Shown in pieces: positions 35,474-44,782 of a stretch of DNA of 64,000 bases. The translations under genes and the position numbers were made by a program. The notes under the pieces are model-generated. The model was not told the DNA's origin and made no database searches. It worked only from the letters and a program-made list of their open reading frames with translations. Source of the DNA: Mesorhizobium ciceri WSM4083 (GTDB taxonomy: Bacteria > Pseudomonadota > Alphaproteobacteria > Rhizobiales > Rhizobiaceae); NCBI RefSeq assembly GCF_000519305.1, contig NZ_JAFG01000012.1:189-64188 (forward strand), in the 5' to 3' direction. The first letter of the stretch is position 1; the number at the start of each line of letters is the position of its first letter.

Positions 35474-36279
35474 CAGCAAGTGGCTGATGAAGGCGCCTCA
35501 GGCCGCAAACGCCACGACCCGAGACGAATTTCCCGCAGTGGTGCGCGCTTGGGGATGTGAAACACCCTCCAGACAAAACAGGAGCAGGAGCAGGATGCGA
35601 TCGCCGTTGCTGCGACGGGGGTCTTCGCAGACCGGTGTCCTCACAGACCGCTGCGGCGCAAGCAGAACGCGTTAGAGACGGAGCCGTCAAGGTCGATACC
35701 GTCCCACCGGTTTGCCGCAAAGCGTCGGTCGGCCCTTGGCGCTTCATTGTCCGAAGCCGGTGAGCAAGAGCAGATTGCGCCGACTATACAGCACCATCCG
35801 AGCGGCCCTGGCGGCAAGCGAGCCGGGCCCGGTCCGGGGAAGGCACCATGCGCCTGCTCAAACGGGTCAATCGTTGCTTCAGGTGAGGTGGCATTGGCAC
35901 TTGCACGCACGGTGAGGCCCATCAAGGCATCAGAAAAGACGACGGAACCCTGGCTAAGAGACGACACTCTGTCGAAGCGCCTTGGAGATTGTGCCGGTCT
36001 CGCCGCGGTACCTCGACCCTTCACACCTCGTGCTCGGTAGCCGTAGCTGTCTCGCGACCGCGACGTTCGCCATGGAATTACCGGCCACCTTCCATCCGAG
36101 GCGACTTGCTCGTCTCCGCCTCGGAGAAACCGGCACCGATATTGCATTCTCGCCATCGCAACATGTCGGGTAGTGAACATCCCTTCGCGCAATGCCGCCG
36201 AGACCAGTGGATCTTTTGGTTTTGTGCGGGTCAACGCTGCCAGCTCACGTTCCAGCGCACCCAATTGGCGAGCTTATTC
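35474..36279. other. Spacer between the P450 promoter and the MFS gene
   Basis: About 800 bases without an identified gene. Several long frames exist on both strands, as expected in GC-rich DNA, but none shows a family signature or ribosome binding site. Confidence 0.45.
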
Positions 36280-37506
36280 ATGACCGATTCCGCGACAGGC
36301 TTCATGGGCGCTGTTCTGCACGAGCCGGAAAGGCCGGATCAACGGTCTGACCCTGCATGGGGTGCAGTCGTTTCGCTTGCCTTGGGCACGTTCGGGCTGG
36401 TGGCGGCAGAGTTTCTGCCGGCCAGCGTTCTGACACCGCTCGCGCATGATCTCGGTGTCACCGAGGGCGCGGCCGGACAGACGATGACAGCCACCGCGAT
36501 CGCTGCGGCGATCTCTGCGCCGACGATGGCCATCATCACAAAGCGGTTGGACCGCAGGATCATCCTGTGGGCGATGATGCTGCTGCAGATCCTGTCCAAC
36601 GTTCTGGCGGAGTTTGCGTGGTCCCTTTCGGTTTTCCTGACTGCACGCGTAGGGCTCGGGATTGCGCTCGGCGGCTTCTGGTCGATTTCAGCATCGCTGG
36701 CGAGACGGCTCGTCCCAAATCACCTCCTGCCGCGCGCCATGTCGATCATCCTCACCGGCGGTTCCGTCGCTGTCATTTGCGCGCCCCCCATCGGCGCCTA
36801 TGTCGGCGACATCTGGGGATGGCGAGCCGACTTCATGATCGCGGCGGTCGTCAATGCCATTACACTGCTGGTGCAAGTCGCAACGCTTCCAACCCTGCCG
36901 CCGGTTGAAATGGCTGGATTGCGTAATCTGCTCTATTTCGCCAAGAAACCGATGATCAAGGGCGCGCTTCTGGCCGTCCTGCTGGTCGGTTCTGGACACT
37001 ACGCCAGCTTCACCTACATCCGAGCCTTCCTCGAAAAGATTCCCGCGCTTGATATCGAGACGATCTCGCTTGTGTTGTTCGCTGCTGGAATAGGGGGCTT
37101 CTTCGGCAACTTGGCCGCCGCATTCGGGGTCAAACACAGCCTAGCGGCGGTCGTGGCCGTACCGCCTCTGCTCATGGGTACAGCCGCTGTTTCGCTGCTG
37201 ATGGTGGGAGCATCGGCCTCGGCCTCGGCGATGGCGGTTGCCGTATGGGGCTTTGCCTACGGGGCGGTGCCGGTGGGGATTCAGACATGGATGGTGCTGC
37301 GCGCCATTCCCGAACAGGCCGAAAGCGCAGGGGTGTTGATGACCGCAGCTTTCCAAGTGGCCATCGCAGTCGGCGCTATTTTGGGCGGACTGCTGGTGAA
37401 TAATGTCGACCTGGCCAGTGTCTTCACTTACAGCGCGATTGCCACGTTCCTCGCTGCACTGACAATTTTCCTGCTCGTCACGAAGCGCGCAACCTACATC
37501 GCCTGA
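36280..37506 (+). CDS. Major facilitator superfamily exporter (DHA1-type)
   Basis: A 408-residue protein with twelve predicted membrane helices. The ATG at 36280 is chosen because the conserved MFS start follows after a short cytoplasmic tail (WGAVVSLALGTFGLVAAEFLP). The frame stays open upstream to 35989 without transporter character. Further features are LTPLAHDLGVTEGAAGQTMTATAI, the loop between helices 2 and 3 (TKRLDRRIIL), and helix 4-5 ARVGLGIALGGFWSISASLARRLVP. These match the DHA1 group related to sugar- and purine-nucleoside exporters (SotB/NepI-like). It may export a product of the P450 cluster located back to back, but that is only positional inference. Confidence 0.85.
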   Translation: MTDSATGFMGAVLHEPERPDQRSDPAWGAVVSLALGTFGLVAAEFLPASVLTPLAHDLGVTEGAAGQTMTATAIAAAISAPTMAIITKRLDRRIILWAMMLLQILSNVLAEFAWSLSVFLTARVGLGIALGGFWSISASLARRLVPNHLLPRAMSIILTGGSVAVICAPPIGAYVGDIWGWRADFMIAAVVNAITLLVQVATLPTLPPVEMAGLRNLLYFAKKPMIKGALLAVLLVGSGHYASFTYIRAFLEKIPALDIETISLVLFAAGIGGFFGNLAAAFGVKHSLAAVVAVPPLLMGTAAVSLLMVGASASASAMAVAVWGFAYGAVPVGIQTWMVLRAIPEQAESAGVLMTAAFQVAIAVGAILGGLLVNNVDLASVFTYSAIATFLAALTIFLLVTKRATYIA

Positions 37507-38559
37507 AGAAGGCCTCAGCTCGGCGCGGCGAAAGATGCAGTCGCATCAGCCGCGGCCCGCGATCGAGCGTACTATTGTTTAGCGGCCTCAGGCTTTGTCT
37601 TGCCGGTAGTTGGGCTGCCTGCGCGCGGCTACTGCCTTCCGGGCGCCTTCCGATCGACAGTGCCAGCGTCTCGCCCGCCCTCGCCTTCGCGCCAAGGGAG
37701 CGGCCCAATGATTTCCCAAGACGGAGTGAGTCAGGGCGACGCAGCCCGGCCCAACTCAGCACGTTCGTATGTCCGACTGCATGGCCCTGTTCTCTGCCTG
37801 CCAATGATCTCTCGTTCAGAAAATCGAGTTGCCCTTCATGCTCCAGGCGTTTGGTCCTTGTGGTGGGCCAAAGCGAAGTTCAAACTGGATCGCCTCTGGG
37901 CAAGGTCAGCAGCAAGGGGCCGCTAAGATGCGGCCCCTCCAACGGACTGACCCCCTAACTCTCCGATGCAACCGGGATTCGCGGAACAGGCGAGAACTGG
38001 ATTCGCGGAGTAGGCGGGAAGTGGGCAGGACACATGACCGAGCACCATAGGCCGGCCACCGCGAGCGCCCACGATGTGCGGCCGCAACCCGCCTAGATGC
38101 GTCTCAAACTCCACCTGTTTTGCCACCCCCTCCAGGTTCTTGGTGACGCCCGGACTTTGTCGGCAATGAGCCGGCTCCGGCCTATGATGTCTTAGCCTCT
38201 CTATGACTGCGTCATGCAGCATCTGACCCCCATCTATTCTGCTCAAATGCATTCCAAGCTCCTATGACTAACGGACGTCCCATATGTCCGAGCGCATGCA
38301 TACTCGGGCGAGCTTTCGAGAATCTGACGAGCGTAGGATGGCCAGCACTCGCCCGCTCACACCATAGGTCAAGCGCCGCTAAAAGACCTGCTTGGGACAG
38401 TGACCTTCGACACGCTTGCCTTTCAAGATTGGCTTAAACAGGACACGACGTTGCGCCCCCAACGCCGGTTTGCGATCACGGCGACTGCCAATGCTGGCGA
38501 AACCACTGCTTCTGCGGCTCCGCGATGGCGGCTGCCATCCGGAGCGTCGCCTCGGGGTA
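37507..38559. other. Non-coding spacer with no recognised feature
   Basis: About 1 kb between the MFS gene and the IS6 remnant. I recognise no gene, RNA or repeat. A short duplicated phrase GGATTCGCGGA occurs at 37976-37986 and 38000-38010. Confidence 0.45.
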
Positions 38560-38872
38560 AACGTGGATAGCTGTGCGCTGTCCCGAGCAGGCCGAAAGCG
38601 CCAGTGTTCCGATCACCGCGGAAGCCGATCTGGATACGCCGCGGCGCAGTACTTGAACGGTCGAGTACTTGCGCCTCAGCGATGCGGACAGAGCAGGACC
38701 AATCGCTCATCAAGGTGGTGACCGGCCGATGCTCGGCTTCAGATCGACGGCAGCGCAGCCGCGATCCTGGCCGGCATCGAAATGACCCACATGATGCGCG
38801 AGCGACAGGCGAGGTACGCTTCAGTGCGAATCGGCCTTGGCCGAGCAGTTTGAAATCCTCGCCGCCTGACTG
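38560..38872 (+). pseudogene. Remnant of an IS6-family transposase, C-terminal end
   Basis: Pieces in shifting frames on the plus strand recall the end of IS6/IS26-type transposases. After a DQSLIKVVTGR stretch comes RPMLGFRSTAAQ, then AILAGIEMTHMMRERQ-like sequence (about 38760-38810) and LAEQFEILAA before a stop near 38870. The DDE catalytic part is missing or scrambled by several frameshifts. It is an inactive scar directly before the S46 peptidase gene. Confidence 0.6.
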
Positions 38873-38925
38873 GCCTCGCATCAACGGCTGGGTCTGTACC
38901 TGTATTCAGCCCTTACAACAAACCC

Positions 38926-41085
38926 TCAGGAGCGCGACGCCGGCCGCACTCCCATTTCCTTGAGCAGCCGGCTCGCGCCGTCGATCTTGTCCATGGTCCA
39001 AAGCATGAAGCGACTGTCGACATGGATGGCGCGTGTGCGATCCGTGTCGAAGGCCCAGTCCGAGATCGCGCCCTCCAGCGTGCCGTCGAAGGCGAGACCC
39101 ACGAACTCGCCGCGCCCGTTCAGCGTCGCCGAGCCGCTGTTGCCGCCAGTGATGTCGACCGTGGACATGAAGTTGACCGGCAACGTGCCCAGCACAGGCG
39201 CCACATACGGGCCATAATCCTTGGCCCGGATCGCGGCGATAGCGGCATCCGGCACATTAAACTCGCCCCTGCCAGTGTGCTTGGCCAGAAGTCCCTCTGC
39301 AGTGGTGAAGGGCGTCCAGACCTGCCCGTCGCGCGTTCGCCCCGTCACCTTGCCCCAGGTGATGCGCAGCGATCCATTAGCATCGGGATACACCGGCCGG
39401 CCGATCGCCTGCCGATAGGCACGCAGGCCCTCCATATAGGTCGCGCGCGCCGTCAGCCCGCGGCCAGCGCGGTCCTTCGCCGTGCGGTCCGCAGCTATGT
39501 CGCCGGGATAGAGTGCGATCGCCAGCTTGATAAAAGGATCGTCCGATGCCTCGAAGGCAGTAGCCGGTTTCTCGAGCCAGCCGAGCCGCGTTGCCGTGTC
39601 TGCGAGTTTGGTGTCTGCATAAAGTCGGTCAAAGCCAATTTGGTCCAGAGCGGTTTCGAAGGCAGTATCGCGGTCCTCTGCGTCCAGCCGGCGATATTCA
39701 TCGAGCGCGGCCTCGAACAGCTTGCGATCGATGTCCGGCAGATAACTGCGTTCGATCCGCGTCAGTCGATCCACGGTCTCGTTAAGGTCACGATCCTGAA
39801 AGCCGCTTTCGCGCTCTTCATCGGGCTTCTCGTGCTCCTTGGCCCAGCGATAGAGAGTGCGCGCCGATGAGAGGATTTTCGCGCGCTCTAGCACCGACTC
39901 CCGCAGACTCTTGAGCGAGGACCGGCTGTTCTCGGCCACGACGGCGTCCAGTTCGCGGATTGCTGCGCCATAGCGCGCCTGCCGCGCGGGATCGTCAGCG
40001 ATCCAGTCGCGATAGGCTTTCTCGTCGGTGGTCTTGCGCGCGTCGAGCCCGATCGCGTCTGCGCCGGCGAGATCGCCCGCCAGCTTCTTCTCGACGTTCT
40101 GGACGTTGCGCAGGATGGAGGCGTAGCGGATCTGCGCCTCGCGATTGCCTGCCGTTGCCCGGTTGATCTGGGTGGCGTAATCCGAGAACAAATGGTGCAA
40201 CAGCGGTTCGTGGTGCGCGAAGTTGAACTGGACTTCATCCGCGGTGAGGAACCGATCGGTTGCGCCGGGAAAGCCGGCGACCATTACGAAGTCGCCTTCC
40301 TCGACGCCTTCACGGGCTATGGGTAGCCAGCTCTTCGGCCGGTAAGGCACATTGTCGCGCGCATAAGGCCGGGAGGAACCATCAGGAGCGACATAGGCGC
40401 GATAAAAGCCGAAGTCGCCTGTGTGGCGTGGCCACATCCAATTGTCGGTTTCGCCCCCGAAGCTACCGAGGCCGAGCGCGGGCGCATAGACGAGGCGCAC
40501 GTCCTGAATTTCGAGCTTCTGCTCGAGATAGTAGGAAGCGCCGCCATAATAGGACTCCACGTTACAACGGCGATTGGGCTGTTCTTCACATGCGGCGGTC
40601 AGCGCCTTGCGGTTTCTGTCGAGCCTCTCATAGCGGTCAAAGCCGTTCAGCTCGTCTGAGACGCCTTCGAGCATGTCGGCGGTCACATCGCGCACATCCT
40701 CGATGACCTCAATGCGGCTGCCGGGCGCGGCGGGCAATTCCTCACCCAGGCTCTTCGCCAGAAAACCGTCTGTGATATAGTCCTGGCCGTCGTTGCTGTG
40801 GTATTGGATGGATCCGAACACACAGTGATAATTGGTTACGACCAGCCCTTGTGGACTGACGAAGGAGGCGGAGCATCCACCCAGTGATACGATCGCGTTG
40901 AGCGGGTCAGCATCCAGACGGAGCAGCTGGGCGGGATCGATCTGGAGCCCATCCGCGCGCATGGCCTCCCCCACTTCCGCAGTCTGGCCCGGCATCCACA
41001 TTCCTTCGTGCGCCGACGCAGCGCTCACCATCAAGAGCAAGGCGACGGCAGTCGCTTCGGCCAAACATTTCAAATTCGGGTTCAT
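38926..41085 (-). CDS. S46-family serine dipeptidyl-peptidase (Dpp7/Dpp11-like)
   Basis: A 719-residue exported protease from the ATG at 41085 (MNPNLKCLAEATAVALLLMVSAASAHE signal peptide). The frame also allows an ATG at 41109. The chymotrypsin-like fold is split by a helical insert as in S46. The first half has GGCSASFVSPQGLVVTNYHCVFGS, carrying the catalytic His. The middle has the helical domain (about 260-570). The last part has VDITGGNSGSATLNGRGEFVGLAFDG, carrying the catalytic Ser, and AFDTDRTRAIHVDSRFMLW. Family members release dipeptides in the periplasm, best known from Porphyromonas and Xanthomonadales. It is a single gene with no partner. Confidence 0.88.
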   Translation of the reverse strand: MNPNLKCLAEATAVALLLMVSAASAHEGMWMPGQTAEVGEAMRADGLQIDPAQLLRLDADPLNAIVSLGGCSASFVSPQGLVVTNYHCVFGSIQYHSNDGQDYITDGFLAKSLGEELPAAPGSRIEVIEDVRDVTADMLEGVSDELNGFDRYERLDRNRKALTAACEEQPNRRCNVESYYGGASYYLEQKLEIQDVRLVYAPALGLGSFGGETDNWMWPRHTGDFGFYRAYVAPDGSSRPYARDNVPYRPKSWLPIAREGVEEGDFVMVAGFPGATDRFLTADEVQFNFAHHEPLLHHLFSDYATQINRATAGNREAQIRYASILRNVQNVEKKLAGDLAGADAIGLDARKTTDEKAYRDWIADDPARQARYGAAIRELDAVVAENSRSSLKSLRESVLERAKILSSARTLYRWAKEHEKPDEERESGFQDRDLNETVDRLTRIERSYLPDIDRKLFEAALDEYRRLDAEDRDTAFETALDQIGFDRLYADTKLADTATRLGWLEKPATAFEASDDPFIKLAIALYPGDIAADRTAKDRAGRGLTARATYMEGLRAYRQAIGRPVYPDANGSLRITWGKVTGRTRDGQVWTPFTTAEGLLAKHTGRGEFNVPDAAIAAIRAKDYGPYVAPVLGTLPVNFMSTVDITGGNSGSATLNGRGEFVGLAFDGTLEGAISDWAFDTDRTRAIHVDSRFMLWTMDKIDGASRLLKEMGVRPASRS

Positions 41086-41828
41086 GCTGATCTCGCTTCC
41101 ATCTTCCATATTGATTCCTCTTCTCGGCAGATCGGATCGATGGCTATCGGCAAGGCCGGCGTCCGCCAGCGGGCTGCGCGACTGCCGCTGGTGAAGACCG
41201 CGTGGGCAATGGCGCGGAAACTGGATGAGGCTCGCCTGTCACCGTATCGGTTCCATGCAACGTTTGCGGATCATCCGTCGCATTTGGCATGCCAAGGCAA
41301 TAAAGCTTGCAATACTAGGTGGCGAGCGGTCCCATCCTATGTCGGACCGTCGACATTGGTGCAGACCCGACACTTTCGTGCTGGCACAGACCTTAGGTTT
41401 CAGCTTGCAGCATTTTTCCCTCAGCGTTCTTGCCGGGGAGCTCGTCGAGATGTTGCTGAACTGCGGCCATCCTCGCCGGCGCTCAGGTCTGCTAAGAGCC
41501 CGGGTCGCCGGCGGCGCATCAAATGCGGAGAAAATTCTAGCGTGCCATCGGCACGCGCCGGTAGGCTAGCCGTGATGAAGACCGGCGCGGTTCGGCAGCC
41601 CGATAGCACCAGGCCGACAAAATAGCAGCGGTAAGGGTGGGCGTCATCGAAGGCCACTTATACGTCGCAGCTCGTCGAACCGGAGCTAGCAAGACCATGC
41701 TCGCCAGGTGCCTAAGGAATCTCGGTGATGGAAAGCCCGATCGAGGCGACCGGCGACGGACTTTTTCGCCAATTACTACGGCAAACTTTGCTGCGGATGG
41801 TAGCAATCAGAAGCCATCTGGCTACCGC

Positions 41829-41875
41829 CCTTGCCAAGGTTGGGGTCGAGCGTTCGAATCGCTTCACCCGCTCCA
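41829..41875 (+). tRNA. 3' fragment of tRNA-Gly(GCC), probable attachment-site remnant
   Basis: The segment contains TTGCCAA (anticodon loop, GCC), GGTTGGGGTCGAG, the T-loop TTCGAATC with pairing arms GAGCG/CGCTT, and the end TTCACCCGCTCCA including the encoded CCA. This matches the 3' half of alphaproteobacterial tRNA-Gly(GCC). The 5' half is absent: the preceding sequence gives neither the 5' acceptor strand nor a D-arm. A rho-independent terminator follows at 41908. Integrative elements that target tRNA 3' ends leave such fragments. Confidence 0.7.
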
Positions 41876-41907
41876 GTTTTCCTTAGGGAAATCAAGCATT
41901 TAGATAA

Positions 41908-41939
41908 GGGCCGCCGCACGGTGGCCCTTTCTGTTTTTG
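41908..41939 (+). terminator. Rho-independent terminator after the tRNA-Gly fragment
   Basis: An 8-pair stem (GGGCCGCC with GGTGGCCC, one G-T pair) closes a GCAC loop at 41908-41927 and is followed by TTTCTGTTTTT. Confidence 0.8.
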
Positions 41940-41944
41940 CTATT

Positions 41945-41964
41945 GGTCAACACCCGGTCAACAC
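41945..41964 (+). repeat. Direct repeat GGTCAACAC next to the tRNA fragment
   Basis: GGTCAACAC occurs at 41945-41953 and again at 41956-41964, an 11-base period, 70 bases beyond the tRNA-Gly 3' end. Short phased repeats beside a tRNA fragment can be arm-type binding sites for a tyrosine integrase or excisionase; this is an inference. Confidence 0.45.
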
Positions 41965-42233
41965 GCACGTTGATCGATTTCCCACGTAGCCGATAGCACG
42001 CGGGCTGGGCTATAGCGCAGCTTGGTCAAGACTCATCGCGTCCTACCGGTCCCAATCGCGGCCGTGGAAGACTCCATTCCTTGCCAGGGGTAACCAACGC
42101 GATGGCGGAGGAGCGGGTCGAAGCAGGCGCAACCGATCCTCCTTCACCAAACCACGCACAGCGCCGGATGGCTATGAAACCGGACTTGCTTGTCCTACAC
42201 CGCCGATGCTTCAGTGATAGGAGGAGAGCCAAA

Positions 42234-42449
42234 ATGTCCAAGCGGTTCAATCATACGCAAGCTTTTGCGCATTTCGATACTGTGCCAACGAACGTCCAAT
42301 GGAGTTGGTCAGCGAGAAACGAGAGCAAAGGAACCGTCGTGGTTACTCTTTGGCAGGACGAGTTCAAAAAGGTTGACGGAAAGCTTGTTTATACCCGAGG
42401 CGCGTTGTGGGACGACGCGTGCCAGCCGAGGCGTCTATATGATCACTAA
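42234..42449 (+). pseudogene. N-terminal part of an unknown protein joined to helicase sequence
   Basis: From the ATG at 42234 (GGAGAG 8 bases before it) the frame reads MSKRFNHTQAFAHFDTVP, then NVQWSWSARNESKGTVVVTLW and DEFKKVDGKLVYTRGALWDD. This looks like a well-formed start of a small soluble protein. After about 42408 it runs out of frame through the helicase remnant and stops at 42449. I recall hypothetical proteins with this FNHT-AFAHFGT/WSWSAR start in rhizobia but no function. It may still be translated as a 71-residue product. Confidence 0.5.
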
Positions 42450-42693
42450 TCGCCGTCAGCCATCTCGCTATATCAGTGAGCTCTGCGAGATTGCTAACGA
42501 CGAAGTTCGCTTCGAGACGATCGAGGGCGTCGCATTAAGCCAGTGCCCAGCTTGCCTCGTCGGCCAATTGGTTGAGCGGCGCAATAAGAACGGAGGCGTA
42601 TTTCGTGGATGTAATCAGTTCCCGGACTGCAAACACGGTGAACCGGTGGCTGCCGACCGTAGGAGTCGGTCCCGTTCACCTCACTCTTTGTAG
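42409..42693 (+). pseudogene. C-terminal remnant of a UvrD/Rep-like helicase with zinc ribbon
   Basis: The frame reads TTRASRGVYMITNRRQPSRYISELCEI. This matches the end of UvrD-type helicases (TRA-RG-Y motif VI, then PSR-I-EL), followed by a zinc ribbon: SQCPACLVGQLVERRNKNGGVF then CNQFPDCKHGE. No Walker motifs or helicase body precede it. The frame enters from the unrelated protein start at 42234 at about 42408. It is therefore a deletion or recombination junction joining two truncated genes. The first in-frame ATG is at 42439. Confidence 0.7.
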
Positions 42694-42870
42694 GCCGCAG
42701 GCTTGCTAGTACTGTCACACCGAAACTGTGCTGCTTCCTGCCGAGAGTGATTGGATTCGCTTTCGCTATCCTGCAGTCATGAACGAGGCATTTATATCGG
42801 CATTGCCCAAAATTGCGGTATACGGCGGATGTATGAAGCGAGTTTTGGCCACCATACCAGGAGTGAACCT

Positions 42871-43455
42871 TTGAGCGATCAAAACGTAGCCCCGACGGCC
42901 GATCTGGTCGGGCTGACGGCAGACATTGTCTCGGCCTATGTCAGCCAAAACCCTCTGCCCGTCGCTGGGTTGCCAGACCTCATCGCGTCGATCCATTCGT
43001 CGCTGTCAAACCTGGGCCAGCCGAGTGGGACCGCCCAACCGACACAGGACCCGGCCATCAATCCGAAAAGGTCGGTAACGCCGGACTACATCATCTGCCT
43101 CGAAGACGGCAAGAGATTCAAATCGCTGAAAAGGCATCTCGCAGTACATTACGGCCTCACTCCAGACGAATACCGCGAGAAGTGGGGATTGAAGCAGGAT
43201 TACCCGATGGTTGCGCCAAATTACGCGGCCCAAAGATCGACGCTCGCAAAGGCGGCGGGGCTCGGACGCAAGCCGCAGCCGACGCCGGCCAAAAAGGCTC
43301 CTGCCAAACGCAAGCCTAGGTGTTTGATCCCAGGCTTTGATGGTGCATTATTTTCCTTGGAATGGAGGGATGCACTTTGGGACAGATTCTACATGGCAGC
43401 GCCACGACGACAGAGGCAGTCCGTCGAGCAATACAAAATAGTGAAGAGAGCCTGA
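42871..43455 (+). CDS. mucR: MucR/Ros-family zinc-finger regulator with IS-altered C-terminus
   Basis: The TTG at 42871 follows CCAGGAG and opens LSDQNVAPTADLVGLTADIV, the usual MucR start. The regulator core is CLEDGKRFKSLKRHL then AVHYGLTPDEYREKWGL, with the MucR zinc finger in the variant that lacks the second Cys. The tail is AKKAPAKRKPR. At 43320 an IS481-family element begins; beyond the IS the original reading would be CCT AGG ACT TAG, i.e. stop after only one more residue. As sequenced, the frame instead continues about 45 codons into the IS. The DNA-binding core is untouched, so the protein is probably still active. MucR proteins regulate exopolysaccharide, motility and symbiosis genes. 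Confidence 0.85.
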   Translation: MSDQNVAPTADLVGLTADIVSAYVSQNPLPVAGLPDLIASIHSSLSNLGQPSGTAQPTQDPAINPKRSVTPDYIICLEDGKRFKSLKRHLAVHYGLTPDEYREKWGLKQDYPMVAPNYAAQRSTLAKAAGLGRKPQPTPAKKAPAKRKPRCLIPGFDGALFSLEWRDALWDRFYMAAPRRQRQSVEQYKIVKRA

Positions 43456-44322
43456 GAGCACTTTCGAAGCGCTACGGCATCAATCAGAAGACAGTTGCCA
43501 AATGGAAGAAGCGCACGTCCGTTGCGGATCTTCCGACTGGCCCGAAAGAGCCGAAATCGACGGTCATGTCGCTTGAGGAAGAAGCAGTCATCGTGGCTTT
43601 TCGAAAGCACACACTCTTGCCGCTCGATGATTGCCTTTATGCCCTCCAGCCGACCATCCCGCACCTGACGCGCTCGTCGCTGCACCGCTGCCTGCAGCGC
43701 CATGGCATTGGACGCCTGCCGGACGTCGGGGGCGACAAGCCTGCAAAGAAGACATTCAAATCCTACCCGATCGGCTATTTTCACATCGACATTGCTGAAG
43801 TCCAGACCGCCGAAGGCAAGCTCTATCTCTTCGTTGCGATCGACCGGACATCAAAATTCGCCTATGTCGAACTGCACGAGAAGGCGGGCAAGATGGCTGC
43901 GGCACAGTTCCTGCGCAATCTCATCGCAACCCTTCCCTATGCCATCCACACAGTGCTGACGGACAACGGCATCCAGTTCACCAACCAGGAACGGCATCGC
44001 TATGCCTTCGTCCACATCTTCGACCGTGTCTGCAACGAGCATGGGATCGAGCACAGGCTCACGAAGATCAAGCATCCCTGGACCAACGGCCAGGTCGAGC
44101 GCATGAACCGAACCATCAAGGAGGCGACCGTCAAACGCTTCCACTACGACGATCACAATCAACTGCGCAGGCACCTGAATGACTTCGTAGCAGCCTACAA
44201 TTTTGCGCGCCGCCTCAAGACCCTAAAGGGTCTCACGCCTTACGAGTTCATATGCAAATCATGGACAAATGAACCGCAACGGTTCACTCTAAACCCGATC
44301 CATCAAATGCCGGGACTGAACA
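43321..44322 (+). mobile_element. IS481-family insertion sequence with 6-bp target duplication
   Basis: A 1002-base element bounded by inverted repeats TGTTTGATCCCAGGC (left) and TGTTCAGTCCCGGCA (right end, complement), which continue with TTTGATGG on both sides. It is flanked by CCTAGG at 43315-43320 and 44323-44328, which fits the NCTAGN target duplication known for IS481. It carries one intact transposase gene and interrupts the last codons of mucR, so it looks recent and possibly still mobile. Confidence 0.9.
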
Positions 44323-44327
44323 CCTAG
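43362..44327 (+). CDS. IS481-family transposase (DDE integrase core)
   Basis: A 321-residue transposase with an N-terminal helix-turn-helix (TTEAVRRAIQNSEESLRALSKRYGINQKTVAKWKKR) and a retroviral-integrase-type core. The catalytic acids appear in GYFHIDIAEV (first Asp), HTVLTDNGIQFT (second Asp) and HPWTNGQVERMNRTIKEA (Glu). The C-terminal YNFARRLKTLKGLTPYEFI is typical of IS481 members. No frameshift is seen. The stop codon lies in the right-end inverted repeat/target duplication (44325-44327). Confidence 0.93.
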   Translation: MEGCTLGQILHGSATTTEAVRRAIQNSEESLRALSKRYGINQKTVAKWKKRTSVADLPTGPKEPKSTVMSLEEEAVIVAFRKHTLLPLDDCLYALQPTIPHLTRSSLHRCLQRHGIGRLPDVGGDKPAKKTFKSYPIGYFHIDIAEVQTAEGKLYLFVAIDRTSKFAYVELHEKAGKMAAAQFLRNLIATLPYAIHTVLTDNGIQFTNQERHRYAFVHIFDRVCNEHGIEHRLTKIKHPWTNGQVERMNRTIKEATVKRFHYDDHNQLRRHLNDFVAAYNFARRLKTLKGLTPYEFICKSWTNEPQRFTLNPIHQMPGLNT

Positions 44328-44328
44328 G

Positions 44329-44782
44329 ACTTAGTGGAGGCAGGATGTTTGAGCGTCCAACCTCGGGTGCTTCGTCAGGCGCGGGTAGCCAATGGAGACC
44401 ACCTTCGTGGGCGCACTCCATCTTCATTCCCGGCGATCTTCGGCGAAGTTTACGATCTTCAAGCACGCCGAAATCCGCCCACCAGTAGATATTTCTACTA
44501 GGCGGAATACGAAGCAGCGCCTGGACCCGGCTGGTCGCTGGGATGTTCTGCGAATCAACAAAGAATTCGCCGCCGCCAAGCAAGTGCTCCTCACAGTGAT
44601 CTGCACGAATCGCAGGTACTGGGAACTTTGACCCTCCGGCTGCTATACGAGCGCTGTCCGGGTTATGCCCTCGATCTAGCAAAAAATGTGTCGAAAAGGT
44701 TGGGCGTCCTATTGCCTGCCCGCTGAATCCACGGCCTGTAAATGACCGGGGGCGGTTCCAGTCGCGCGCCGTGGAGTAAGGA
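44329..44782. other. Spacer between the IS and the channel gene
   Basis: About 450 bases. It begins with ACT TAG, the displaced last codons of mucR. No further gene is recognised; a 79-codon frame at 44392-44631 has no family signature. Confidence 0.45.
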
